A stretch of 64,000 nt of DNA from Arachnopeziza araneosa. Taxonomy: Eukaryota > Ascomycota > Leotiomycetes > Helotiales > Arachnopezizaceae. The position numbers and the translations under genes were made by a program. Positions within the stretch are counted from its first letter, which is position 1; each line of letters opens with the position of its first letter. The DNA lies in contig QYAI01000003.1 of the NCBI GenBank assembly GCA_003988855.1, forward strand, positions 186,001 through 250,000, in the 5' to 3' direction. Positions 45,844 to 57,776 of this stretch are shown piece by piece. The notes under the pieces are model-generated. The model saw nothing but the letters and a program-made list of their open reading frames with translations. It did not search any database and was not told where the DNA came from.

Positions 45844-48355
45844 TCATGAGCTCATTAGATTACTCTTCTTTCGGCCCAGCCCGCTAAAGCTGAATCTTTC
45901 TTTGGCGGATTTGACATGCTTTTCTGGTGTTTGAGGTCCCGTTTCTCCTTCAACGGCTGTATTTAGATCCTCGCTTGTGCTTGAGCCAGTTCCTGGTTTT
46001 TCACCATTTCCTATTTTCCCACCCAAGAAACCAAAACTCTTTCGACTCATGCTTTTACTTCCTTTACTATGTCGGTTAAGGAAGCTTTTTTCTGCATGAC
46101 CATTCTCTTTGCCATTTCCCGTATCCGGAATTGACCCTGCCAAAGCCGCATCTCTCTTTCGCCGCTCCTCCTCTTCGACCGCAGAGGCTTTACTCGCTGC
46201 TAACGCTCTCTTAACATCCTCTGCTTGGTTCTTATTGTATTCTCTCCGCTCCTTCAGGCGCCTCTCTCTCTCTTTCGCAGCTTCCTTCTCGGCTATTTTG
46301 CGCGCTTTTTCGGCCTCCTTGGACTCCTTCTTTGCAAGTGCTTTATCATCTTTGCCTTTGCCAAGCTTTGTTGAACCTAAGGTGCTAACGTTAGGAAGTG
46401 ATGGCGAAAGTGGCTGAACAGGAATCGGTGGCACAGGAGGAATGGAATCAGTCCGAGGCGAAATTGGTAGTGGAGCTGTGACTGCGTGGTCAAGAGAGAC
46501 AAAGTCTTTGTGCTCTTCGAGCGGCGTATTGGGGATCGAGACCGCTTTGGAAACTGCGGATGGATAAGTTCCGTTGGGTTGTGGGTGTCCCATTGCAACT
46601 CCCGCTTCTTCTGTTGCAAGTGAAACTTCAGCAAGGCCTTCCGCGTCTTGTTCTTTTCGCATTGCCTCTACAGTTGTTTCTTGATAGAAAAGTACATAGG
46701 CACAGGCCATGCCAGGTTTATCTCCGAAGAAGTTTCGAACATAGTGTTTGTCGACTGGCTCAACCATCTCGTCGTCGAAAAGCAGCCACCCTCGATCCTC
46801 TGTCTTGATGACGGAAACGTAGTGGCCATGGTATGCATTACCGCCAATATGAACGACTACCGCATAGAGCTCATACAATCGGTCAGGGTCTTCAGCGTCA
46901 TCTGTGGTGTTGAACATGCGAAGATGGTATGGGTAGACAACCCGATGGAAAAGCTTCTGCAGTCGAGTCATGTCCTCGGTATATTTGAATCTCTTCAAAT
47001 GCAGAGCCAAGATCTTCGGCAATCGTTTTATTTTCATACGCTTCTCTGCTTCTTGAAGACCTCCGCAATTGTCACAGTGAAACTTATTTCGCTCACAAAG
47101 CATTTCCTCGGCTGAGAATTTCCGCAAACATGAAGTGACTGAGGAATGGTCTTCTAAGTCGATTGAAAGGTCCAAGAATGTCTCGTCACGTTGAGAAGCT
47201 GTTTCGCATGTTAAGCACTTTGTTTCTGACGTTAAAACACCTTCAAAGATCTCGTGGACCCAGCCAGTCCCCGGTGATCTGGCGCCAGCCCCCAGCCCCA
47301 TAGAATAGGCAGCTGAAGTCACTGCCTGCTTCATGGACTGTTCCAAAGATGGGGTGCCTTTCGGAGGCCCTAGTTCCTTCAAGCGCTGAGAGTTAGCCTC
47401 GACGTTAGAGATAACAGCATTTAAAACCAATCCGTAGAACTCATGTGCGTCTTGATGCATCGATGTCCGGAACATTTCGTTGTCCCGCTTGAATATCTCT
47501 AGGAATCTTTGCGGACTTAAGACACCTGTTCTTGAAGGATTAGCGATGAGCGCCATGAAAATATCCTTCAGGGCCGTGAAGGTCGATTCTTCCATCCCAT
47601 ATGAGCTAGCACTTTCATAAGTGAGTTCCAGTATAGGTCCCGCAAGCATGGCATGCTTCTTTTTGTACTCAGGTGAGTCGGGCTTATCTTCTGGTCGTTG
47701 ACCAGGAGCTGCAGGAACTGGTTGACCCGCATTTATAGCAGCTCTCCTCTTCATTGCTTCCGCAGCCGTTATTCCTTTTTGTTTTGCTGGAGACACAGCT
47801 CCACCATTTGGTAGAGGCGCCCTTATTGGCGTGACTATTTTTGGATTTCCATTCGGGGTGTTGAAAGGTGAATGCGGTGGATATTTGACAACATGTTCTC
47901 GGAACGGCACCGAATAGTATAAAGCCTGTACTATTGAATTGCAATAACTGTATCAAATCAGCGCAGAAGATTACAACATATCAAGAATACTAACCATGTA
48001 TTTCCGAACTGATACAAAGTTAGTGTATGTTCCAATAGAACCAAATTGAAACTTACATTTTCTAGTCCAAAGAATTTATCACTGCCATCATTACGCAGTG
48101 GACCGGCAACTTGCAACATCTTCTGGAGAGGCGTGATTTCCGGTTCTGGTTCTGCATCCTTCTTATTCTTGTGCGAAAGGGAAGCGCCTGGAGCTGTAGC
48201 TCCCTATCACGCCAGATAGTCAGTAAACTTCTTCTACAGACTTGGGTGAAGCAAAACAAAATCTCATTTCTCTGATGGGATGAAAGCTCATCAAACGCCA
48301 ACAAGAATATGCAGATAGATCGTACCCCTTTGAATTTGCTGAAAAGTCCAGACAT
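45844..48355 (-). CDS. creB: Ubiquitin C-terminal hydrolase CreB (USP12/46 type)
   Basis: Four exons: 48355-48326, 48203-48057, 48008-47995 (14 nt) and 47947-45844; 764 aa. Spliced, the start reads MSGLFSKFKG, then ITPLQKMLQVAGPLRNDGSD, KFFGLENFGNTCYCNSIVQA. The catalytic Cys64 is coded TG|T across the third intron. The USP body has QDAHEFYGLVLNAV, a zinc-binding CLTC...CDNCGG pair, LPKILALHLKRFKYTED, and the His box NAYHGHYVSVIK near residue 436, then GWLLFDDEMVEPV. A charged coiled coil follows at about 590-650, then a Lys/Ser-rich tail. In Aspergillus CreB works with the WD40 protein CreC to remove ubiquitin and sustain carbon catabolite repression. Orthology is judged from the USP type plus the coiled-coil tail. 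Confidence 0.95.
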
Positions 48356-51300
48356 CGCGGCGTGTGTATACTCTGTTCTAGCTCCAGCTCCCTCGCAAAG
48401 CCGCGACAGCGGCAACCAAAGAACTGTAAGCTCTTATTCGAATTGAGATCATGCGCGACGCTTCTAGAAATGCTGATCGGTCCTGGTCATCGAACGATTG
48501 TTCGCAGATACCCCAACAGCGACACAGGCAAGGTAATCGAATATTGGACGCGCAGCAGTGCGGCGAGGCGCGGGGCTTCCAAGCCTGGTGTCTGAGAGTG
48601 TTGTCTTCTGTGGTGATTCTCAGTGATTTATCACAATCAAATCTGCAGTTAATAGAAGGCGAGATTGAAGGCGATTGAGGTCGTGCAGAGACGGCTGAAG
48701 GAGTCGACGAGGAGAGAAGACGGGTCAGCTCCACGGAGTGCGTGCGGTAGGACTCGAGTCTTGAAATCGATGGGTTGGTTGGGTGGGTGGGTTGCTTGTG
48801 CGTACCGTGTACAGTCCCCAAGATGGAAGTTTTTTGGTCGACAGTTTTGGGCGAGACTGGATGTTCTTCTTTGCTATGGCGAATGGCCGTTCATCTGCAG
48901 TGGTTGTGGCCACTCCCATGGGTCATCTGGGGATGACTTCCAGAAGGAACGGCCGACAGCTCTAACCGAGTTAGAACGAGATTCAGAGGAGCAGCAGTAC
49001 GATCTCGGATCACACCCTGTTTTTCGAACATACGTCTACGCATCTGCTGTCAACATCTACGAAGCGTCACCACACAAAAAGAAGCTATTTCCTTCTTGTA
49101 TTCCTGCCCGAACGCCTTCTTCCTCATGGTCTGACTCTTCCCGCGAGTTGACTTTTCCACACCTCCTCTACGCTTCAAGCTCCAGACCCCAAGAGGCTTG
49201 CGGCTTTTTCCCGCAACTCTTCTTCACTGGCACTCTTGCCCCAAGCTGTCAGGTAAGGTACAGTCTTGCTACCAGCAAGACATAGCTGCACAGGCCTGTC
49301 TCGGGACCGCAGTCCTTGCCAGATGACTACCACGCTCTTGCTCGTTGCCAGCACTCTGTGGGATTCTTCTGCAACATATCCTTGCGAGTCACCCTCTGCG
49401 CTTGTCTTCTATGGACTCAGCATACGATATTGCCGTCAATCTGCCAAATGAGACCAAGTGCCCGTTCAGTAAAGACGCTGCCTGAGGGAATTCCCAACTG
49501 TCGTCCCGAGCACCACAGCCGCTCCGCTTGCACTGTCTCGTTCACTTTACCCTGGGGCTGGGGATAGTGCGGATGTGGGGTAGGGGTGGGAAATCGGGGT
49601 TGGGAGGATCGCAGGCGCTCTGCCAGGGTGGTTGACACTCATCTCCTTGGGAATAAACGACGAGGCCATCGATAGCCGCCACCTGGTGATGCATCCACGC
49701 CGACTATCACGCCGTGGTTTGGTATTTGCGACCTTCTGAAGTCGATTCGCGCTGGTTCAGTGGGAATGGAACGTTTCTGCTCATCCCACAATGACGACGA
49801 TGATGCATATCACCCCCAACCGGCCCCGGAAAACATTGTCCTATCGGACTTCATGTGCAGCGCAAGAAGGCTGCATTGTTCGGTCCTTCCCCGTCTCACG
49901 CCCTTGGGGTTGGTGGGAAAACGAGTGAGAAGGCGGGTATGTTCGAAAAAGCTGCTCCCCGAGAAGTTTTAACGCCGAATCCGTAGGAACCACTCCCCCA
50001 ACACAGGGTGAATCATCTTCCAGGCTTGCATCGCTCGTCTTTAGCTTCTCTGAGCGCTGGCTTGCTCGGAATCTCGCAACGTTTTGACAGCTTTCCAGAA
50101 AGTGTCGCTGCATACAACTAAGCCCAAGCTGGAGATGATCGTCCACCCACTCGTTTAGCCTTTCCTTTCGCCAGCCAGCCAATCCCTCCTTTTCGCTGCA
50201 GCTCATCCATTCTATATCAATCCACGAAATCCAACAGATCCTCAGTGTTTAATAAACTCGATTGACTGCCCTGCCTATCCTCAACCAACTTGGTTACTTC
50301 GCCGACCAACATTCTGGTTAAATGCCTTCCCCTCTTGCCTCTCCTTTACCCCACCTAGCATCCCCGGACGTTAGGTCCCGAAGGCGACTGTTTCCGACTT
50401 TCTGGTCCAGAACTGTTGCCGACGCTGACCTTATCCTGCGGCGCAGAAGCTCCGCATCCACGGGGCGCATGGCCGATTTCCTGATGCACACCAGTTTCAG
50501 AGCAATATTGGAGTGATAATAAGAGGAAACAAACGTAATGCGAAAAGATAAAGCACGTGGGGATCTACATGTATTCCCAGCATCCTGGTGAGCGGATCAA
50601 GTGCAGCAAGATATTGTGGGGTAAATCGTATTGAAAAGGTTGACACTTTGTCCAGCACCCAATGGGATAAAGTCGAACAACTGACGTTATACCCTGCGTA
50701 TGAAGAGTTGATTCCAACACTTTGGCATATTCTCAGAGTCTGCGGTGTCCTTTTCCGGATGATGGATCCCATACGACCGAAGCACATCATCAGGTGAACC
50801 ATCATGGCCTGTTTTACAGCCGCCCAATGCCACATTCTATTCTAGCAACATCTATACAACTGATCCTGTACTAAAAGTAGAAGTCGTGCATTGTGTCTTC
50901 ATTGAAGACCAATTCTCCTTGACGGATGCTGATTTAAGCAATAGAAAAAGTAGTGTCTTATTTCGCCAACTTGCATCTCTACATAATAGTAGGTCCCACA
51001 AACTGATCCTACGGTTAAGTTCAGTCTCTCATTTCTGGAGGTCGAATTCGCCGTTGAGTAAGAATGGATTTGGGCTACAAATTGCAGCTTTACTTCAGCT
51101 GTCTGGGTCTTTGAGGTTTACCATAGCTCCTGTGACAAAAACAGCTGAAAATAAAGAAATCTTCTACTTAACGTTTAAGATGGCTTGAATTAACCACTCC
51201 ATATCGGATTGTTAACGACTTGGTCGGCACTCTAATCGATTTGTAATTTATGTGTATAGTGAACGCGTGAAGACAGTAACAATAAATCCTCTCTAATATT

Positions 51301-51428
51301 GCCAGAACGCCTGCCTATAAACCAAATCTCTGTTTGACCATAAAACAGTATAGATGCCTCGAATAGATAAAAATGTTCCATCAAACTACCACGCCATGCT
51401 TTCATTTCTAATTATGAGATCCTCAAAT
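48356..51428. other. 3.1-kb stretch without a recognisable gene, upstream of creB
   Basis: The largest gap in the window. Frames of 60-200 codons exist on both strands (longest 48665-49285, plus), but many lack an ATG start, overlap each other antisense, and show no domain. The first 2 kb are GC-richer than intergenic sequence elsewhere here and rich in CT tracts, as long leaders or regulatory regions are. I see no transposon ends and no tRNA. Confidence 0.4.
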
Positions 51429-53215
51429 CTAGTCATACAATCTCTTCAACTTTCCTGTCATGATAGCCGCTCCAATCATGCTCCCAGCCCCAATCAGTAG
51501 GCATACACTAATCGCATTTGGGCCTTCGGTGCTATGATGCTCACTTGGATCCGCATCATGTGCCAATTCAGGACTCTTGCCCGGTTCCAGAATGCGAAAA
51601 ACAATCATGCTTATAAAAGTACCAATGAATTGCGGGATCGTTGTGTAGATATTCAGGATACCAAAATAAAGACCTGAAAGCTCGCCGGTGGAAGTAGCAG
51701 CAGGATCATCCCTAGTCGTCCTAGGGAGAGTGGGTGACGGTGGAGCGAGCGGGGTGAACTCGACACCAGAGTTGGGAATGGAGGGACGTCGGGCGGGGGC
51801 TGAGGAGATGTGGTTTACTTCTATGCCCATGAACGTGCTTGGGGCCCAGCAGGAGATGAACCAAGAGAGACCGCACATAGCTACCAGGAATGTTGCGAAT
51901 CTGAATGAGCGCGCGAAAGGTGCAAAGACCATGAGACAGGTGAAGAGAATATGAGCGTATTTCCAGGCCGTGAGAAGGTCAGGCTTGTGTTTGTTGATTT
52001 TGTCCATGATGCTTGCAATGGCGGCGGGAGGACGATGGGTGAAATCATCTTCATCTGGGGATCGGATAAATGTAGGTAGTATAAGCGCAGAGATAAAATT
52101 GACGAGGGAGAAGATGACCAGTGACAAACTCCCAATACGCCCCATGTCTCCTAAAGCATCTTTGGAAGTTTTAACATCATGAGTAGCAGGGTCGCGGAAG
52201 TAGATCTCCCCGATAAAAGTCGTGCTGTACATGTGGAAAGGAAACCAGCCAATCCAGCTCCAGAGTTGGACGTTGCAAATGGCTTGTATTTTGGGTGGAA
52301 GATTTGCGGTTGCTTTGAAAACCTTCTTGATGATCTGAAGGCCGTTAATAGGTTCATCAGCATCTTTTCCTGAGACAAGGACCCGTTCGGTGACAGCCCA
52401 GGAGGTAACACCACTGGTGATGAGCAGCACGCTGGCCGAGATTACACACAGTTTCTTGAACTGGGTGTCTCCATACGAAGGGCCGAGAAGTTTGACGAGG
52501 TCCAAGGTCCCAATGAAGTAACCAACTAAATGACCACTTGATACCATTCGGCTCCCTTCATGTTTATTAGCACAAATCCCTTTTCGAGAAAAGGGCATTC
52601 TTACCCCAAGCACTGCCCAATTGCTGTTTAGCAATAGGAAGCGTATCAACAATTAATGCCCTACAACACGCCTGCACAGCATTAACCGCGAAATCAATTC
52701 CGTAAATCGACAGCACAGCCACTATTATTCTCCAAGTCCTTCTCGATTCTCCCTCAGCTACAAAATATGCCGCTATCTCCTTTGCCCATCCAAGTGTAAG
52801 CAAACATATCGCAGTGATAACCGCGCCTAGTATCAGGAAGGGTCTCCGTCTTCCGTATTTCGACTTCGATCGGTCCGCAATGACGCCAACTATGGGCTGC
52901 ATGATAAGGCCTGAGATTGGGCCTGCGATCCATACTAAGGAGGTACCAGATTTAGTGAGCCCAAGGGCAAGGAGATAGGGTGTGCAATCTAGAGTCTAAG
53001 GTCAACGTCGATGCCGAGAGTATGAGGCATTAATGTGGCCTACAAGTCATTTCAATCCCCCAAACAAACCTAAACGCACCGATAAGTTAGACTGCGACCC
53101 AGACAAGGCAATAGAATGGACCGTACTGCAATCCAACCAGCGAAAACGTCAAGAGCGCCATCCGCATTGACTCCGACGAGCCCTTCACAGAGGGTTGTCC
53201 ACTCCATACCGACAT
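51429..53215 (-). CDS. GPH-family sucrose/alpha-glucoside:H+ symporter-like transporter
   Basis: Four exons: 53215-53127, 53069-53044 (26 nt), 52988-52605 and 52555-51429; 541 aa. Joined exons read MALLTFSLVGLQFVWGIEM, then YCTPYLLALGLTKSGTSLVW, AGPISGLIMQPIVGVIADRS, then KYGRRRPFLILGAV, the GPH signature with the D-R-S-K/RRRP loop. NAVQACCRALIVDTLP and AWGSRMVSSGHLVGYFIG follow. Twelve membrane segments are expected, with a long polar loop before helix eleven (RRPSIPNSGVEFTPLAP). Plasma-membrane import of disaccharides is the family role; fungal members take up sucrose or maltose, and the substrate here is not determined. The frame is open a short way upstream of the chosen ATG without another ATG. 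Confidence 0.92.
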
Positions 53216-53672
53216 GTCTGCCTCTTCCTCTGTAACTCTGTTCACTCCTACTCCACTTCTAGAAATTCTACGAGTGTCTTCGTCTCGTCCACAACCTCAT
53301 GACCGCGCGGATTGAAATGAAGGAGCAGGTCTACCGTGTCATCTCCATTAGCAATGGTCATCGAGATCGCATAGAACAGGAGACAGTATGGGGAAAGGAA
53401 GAAGACATACAGATACATTCACATGTCAGATACGTAGTCAATTATTTCAGTCGAGTTGAGGAATAGAGCAAGCCTCATAGAATATGTCCCGTACTTTGGC
53501 GTTCGGGACAGCTAAGCGGAAGACAAGGCTGAACAGGGGGATGGATAATGGCTAAGAATAGGAACATCTCACGATCTAAATTGTATGACGTGGTAATATG
53601 TACTATATATACGGACAGGACAATCTTCAATTGGGTATCTTTACATCTGAAATGCGCAGCAATGCTATTCGT
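53216..53672. other. Intergenic, transporter promoter and dynamitin 3' region
   Basis: 457 bp, same-strand neighbours. No gene seen. Confidence 0.5.
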
Positions 53673-55079
53673 TTACAACTTTTCCATCCGAGTTTCAAGT
53701 TCCTTGACCCATCCTTCAACTACTTTCATATTCCCAGTCATGGTGGTCTCTCCTTGCTTCATAGCTGCTTCAACTTTCTCTAAGCCTTCTCTCCATTTCT
53801 TTATATCTTCTGCCATTTCAGCTTGTTGCTTTTCGACTCTGTCAAGACTCTCGCTAGCTGTAGCAGCATCTGCATGAATAGCTCTTAATGATCTCAGTCT
53901 GTCCAATAAAGACGGTAAAAGTGGTGCAAGATTCTCAATAGTCGGGAGAGTACCATAAAGAGCGTTGATCTTGGCCACTCGCTCTGAATCCTCACCCTCT
54001 TTCGCAACGGGATCTGCACCAGCTGCTCGCAGAGCGTCATAGGCTGCCTTGGCAGCTCTCCTAGATTCTTCGAGCTTTTCAGCTTCTTGCGTCAAAGTGC
54101 GCACCCTGCGACTGACGCTATCCAAGGATGATGGAGTGGATTGCGATATGACTGAAATCTGTCCCTGTAGAGTATCGAGTGTCGGTAAGATCGCTCTGGG
54201 CACGCCGTTTATATTCGACGAAATGATACCTGCTGGATTGATGCCTAGAGCCTTTTCAAGGAGCGCTAATCTTGAATCGAAGTCGGCGGCTTTTGCAAGA
54301 GCATGACTTTGCTGATAAACAGGTGCGTAGGTAACCGTATAGGTAGCCGGTTCACTGACTCCTTGTAATGATTGTGGAGGACCGTTGGCTCTAATGCCAG
54401 TTCCAAGATCTTTTGAAAATTTTCCAGGCATACTTCTCCTTGCAGCTATTTGACTGCTAGATATCCCTTCCAGCATCCTGCTCAAAACCGTCACGTCGGG
54501 CTCCAGGTCTGCAACATCCTCACCAGCTGCATCACCATTTGCAGATTGTCGTCTGCCAAACTCTTCTTTCACTTCTGTGAGTTCTCGCTTTAGTCTAGCC
54601 AACTTTCTTTCCAGACTCTCCCCGTCTTCCTCGTCGCTGAAATCTCCATATTCTTCTGTGCCGTCCTCTTGTTTCCTTTGCCTTCTCGAAGAAGCTTTGT
54701 ACGATTTCCGCTTCGCTGTGACTCGGTCGGAGAAGTCTACATCTCGAGCATCGATTATAGCAGGATCGAACCGCAAACGGGCCTCGTCAGGATGTAGTCG
54801 TGAGCGAGAAATTCCGGGGGTCTCGTCTTCCACCTCATCAAAGTCTTTGTAGGAAGACGAGGTAGATTCCGATCGCGCCCTACCAGTCTAAACTTGTCAA
54901 TCATCGCTATCGTAAAGGAGCTGGCAACGAACCGGTGTTGTGGAGGTACCATCAGTCAACTCAGGAGTTTCGTATATATCTGGTGCTGAATCCTACGATC
55001 AATTAGGGTGACTTCTAAGGGGCTCAGAGTAGACGCATACCAAGTCAGGAAGATTGGCATACTTCCTGTTGAGAGCCAT
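53673..55079 (-). CDS. Dynamitin (dynactin p50 subunit)
   Basis: Three exons: 55079-55041 (39 nt), 54992-54933 (60 nt) and 54887-53673; 437 aa. The joined N-terminus MALNRKYANLPDL, DSAPDIYETPEL is the conserved dynamitin opening. Residues 90-120 form a basic/acidic coiled coil (ERKLARLKRELTEVKEEFG). ADFDSRLALLEKALGI and the C-terminal heptads (LDRVEKQQAEMAEDIKKW, VEGWVKELETRMEKL) are typical. In dynactin it forms the shoulder with p150 and p24 and supports dynein-driven nuclear and vesicle transport along hyphal microtubules. The family is clear; in Neurospora the orthologue belongs to the ropy set. Confidence 0.93.
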
Positions 55080-55435
55080 TTTGGGTTGTTTGTGGCTCTT
55101 ACAAAGGCTGCTTCCCGTGCTTCAGGAACCAGAGGCATTTGCAATGCAAGGGTCTGTTTTGGCGTCGAAGCTTGGACCATCAAACTTTCGTGTTGAAGCT
55201 TGAACTTCAATTTACTGTTTTCTTTCCAACATCCGCTCAAATCTTCGTTCCTATTGGAAATTGGTCAAACTTCTACACCTGCCTGCCCAATTGCCTCTCC
55301 CGTTTTGATTCTTCCCCTTCAACAGCCTCAAACGTAGGGATATGATCTTCGGAAGTAGACTTTCAATGTCCCGCAATCGCTTATCAGCTAAGTGGACTCG
55401 ACTCGGAAGCGCGACGCGACAAACCCTCTTTCTTC
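55080..55435. promoter_or_regulatory. Divergent promoter, dynamitin / RTC4-like
   Basis: 356 bp separate the two start codons, so the promoters are shared or overlapping. No factor site is claimed. Confidence 0.55.
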
Positions 55436-57271
55436 ATGCCCCCTCTACCAGTATACCATTTGGGAAACGACAAACCGAGACGTGCAGGTTTGACAAAATC
55501 AGGGTATAGAGGGCCTTCCCTTCTCACTATTAATGGTTTAAAAAGTCAATCCCAGAATACGATGCCTACGAAATTTTCCCAAAATTACCCTGTCCCAGCT
55601 TTAAAGAAGAATCTGATTGGGAAGGATGATATGTTCGGTGGGAAACCAGAAGAGGATATCAATCGAGAGCCTGACAGTGATGCTTCTTCTGAAGAAGATG
55701 GCAAGAATACTACCGACATAGAGACTTGGGATCAGATAGAGGCCAGAAAAAAGTATGGAATTGGGAAGCGATATGGAGGAAACACAGGCAATAGCGGTTC
55801 TAAAAGCAGTTCAAACACTCAAAGTTCAAGGAGGTTCAATGCATCTCCAAGCTCAAATACTTCAACAGAAAGCCAGAAGAGAAAAAGTAACGGGGACCCA
55901 CCGAAACTTGGAGCAAGTATGGTAGATGCACATGGCAGGTTGAATGTCACTGGAAATAAACGAGCCAAATATGGGAGTTCTAGTCAACGTCAAAACGGGT
56001 ACGGGAAGATTTCGTCCTCCCATAAACCAGGGACAAAAGCTTCTCCAGGTATACTTATTCAACATGTATGAGGTGATTCAAATTACTGATTAGTTGAAAC
56101 TTTAGTTACTCCAAAGAAGGAGTTTAAAACTCCAGACATTCCGTCAAGCTCTGAAGAAGTTGATACTCCGGACAGCAATTTACCGAAAAGGTTTCAAAAG
56201 TCATCTTTAGACCTCGATAGTCCTACAGAAGACACAGAGACTAGAAAGGTGTTTGAAAAGCCAGAACTTCCAGAAAGTAGTCCTTTATCATCAGAACCAT
56301 CTACTCGTTTTAAACGCCCCGAAATTTCCAGCAGCCCCACCAACGCTGAAGACGGGGTACTATCCAAACAAACCGATGCCAGATCTTCTTTTCGTAAAAA
56401 AATCCATGGTGGCGATTCTGATATGTCGTTGCATAGTTCTGATCCTATCGCAACTCGCCCCGCACAGAAATCTAGGACCGAGGAAGAATATCCAGCAACT
56501 CAATTACCAACGTTCATCAACTATATGGATGATCTCCCTGATGATGTTCTGGAAACGGCTCGAGCAATGATTAGCTCGAATGGTAACTCATTTCAGTATT
56601 TAGCCAATGCCGCTATAAACGATGATATATCGGTAGTCACAATGCAAGCAAATCTTTGCCCATTGTGCAACGAGCCCGTCGAAGCCGAGGATTTCAAAAC
56701 CTACAAGGATATGAACACCCGAGAGCAGGGTAGGTTCTGTCTAATGCACAGGAAAAAGACCGCAATGACAGAGTGGAGCATCAAAGGTTATCCTGAGATC
56801 AACTGGAATAAGCTTGACTCGAGGATTTCCAAGCACCACTCATTCATCAAGAAATTGATTAACGGATCAGATTCCCACTACCGAGATCTTCTACAAGAGA
56901 AAGTGGATGCAGGAAAAGATCGCAACCTGAGACAAATGACCTCCAATCTCACTCCTGGTTATTATGGTAGTCGGGGTCTCCGTGCGATTTCAGAGAACGT
57001 CATGAGGAAATTTACTCCACTTCTAAAGAAACGAATGGTACAAGACGACTTAATGTCTGCCAGAGGAGTAAATCCTTATGTGCAACATGTTCTGGTGCCA
57101 GAAGTGGCAGTACTTTTTATCCAAGAAGATATGGGTGTTCTAATAGACGAAGCAAGACAGATACTGGCTGATAGTGCGGCGGTGGGCGATCTTCTCAATG
57201 AGGAGCTTCAAGATGTGATTAGAAAACGAATAGAGGATAGCGACGACGACGAAAACGAAGAAGCTGGGTAG
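55436..57271 (+). CDS. RTC4-like domain protein
   Basis: Two exons: 55436-56048 and 56106-57271 (GTATAC...CTTTAG), 592 aa. The first ~380 residues are Ser/Lys-rich and disordered with basic patches (SQKRKSNGD), suiting a nuclear protein. From about 388 the RTC4-like domain starts: NLCPLCNEPVEAEDF, a second Cys/His pair (FCLMHRKK), EWSIKGYPEINWNKLDSRI, TPGYYGSRGLRAISENVM and a helical end with EVAVLFIQEDMGV. In yeast Rtc4 was found in a screen for telomere capping; its molecular role is not known. The C-terminus is acidic (EDSDDDENEEAG). Confidence 0.88.
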
Positions 57272-57776
57272 GAAGTTTGATTGAACGGAATTTGCACATC
57301 TTGCATTTACAGAAGTCGGCTTGGCTAGCGCTAGAACGCTATAGAAACCATAGGTACTACTATCATTAGAACCACTATAAAAACCAGCTTTTGTTTACTC
57401 CCATCAAAGTCTATTCAATTTTAGGGACAGATGTGATTCTTGCGTCTTCCATTTCGAGCCAGTCCTAGCATCGCGAAAGTATTGACACTTTTTGTGTAAT
57501 CCCATTTCCTTCGTGGCTCCTGCCTCGAGAAACGTTTCGAGTCAAATGACAACTTTTCTTTCTAACTCCGTCCAAGTGCTTTTTCTTTTTGCTTATTTAA
57601 AAAATGACCTTTAAGTTATTTTTGCAGCTACTGATCTCGAGATGGCTTAATTGGCCAAGGCAGACGAGTCTGCCTAGTCGAGTCACGACAGCCTTACCAC
57701 CACATAAAGCACATCACATCCCCCCACAACCTTGAACATTTAATCTTTCACATCGCCATAAGACGACAGCCTAAAG
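57272..57776. other. Intergenic, RTC4-like to 2EXR gene
   Basis: 505 bp. A pol-III A-box-like string near 57643 was examined and rejected as a tRNA. No gene otherwise. Confidence 0.5.

Noticed and set aside
48665..49285. 206-codon plus-strand frame upstream of creB
   Set aside because: Overlaps other frames antisense, low-complexity composition, no domain or splice structure.
57643..57700. tRNA gene suggested by an A-box-like TGGCTTAATTGG and a later TCGAGTC
   Set aside because: No matching acceptor stem, a mismatched anticodon stem and no proper T-arm; the parts do not fold into a cloverleaf.
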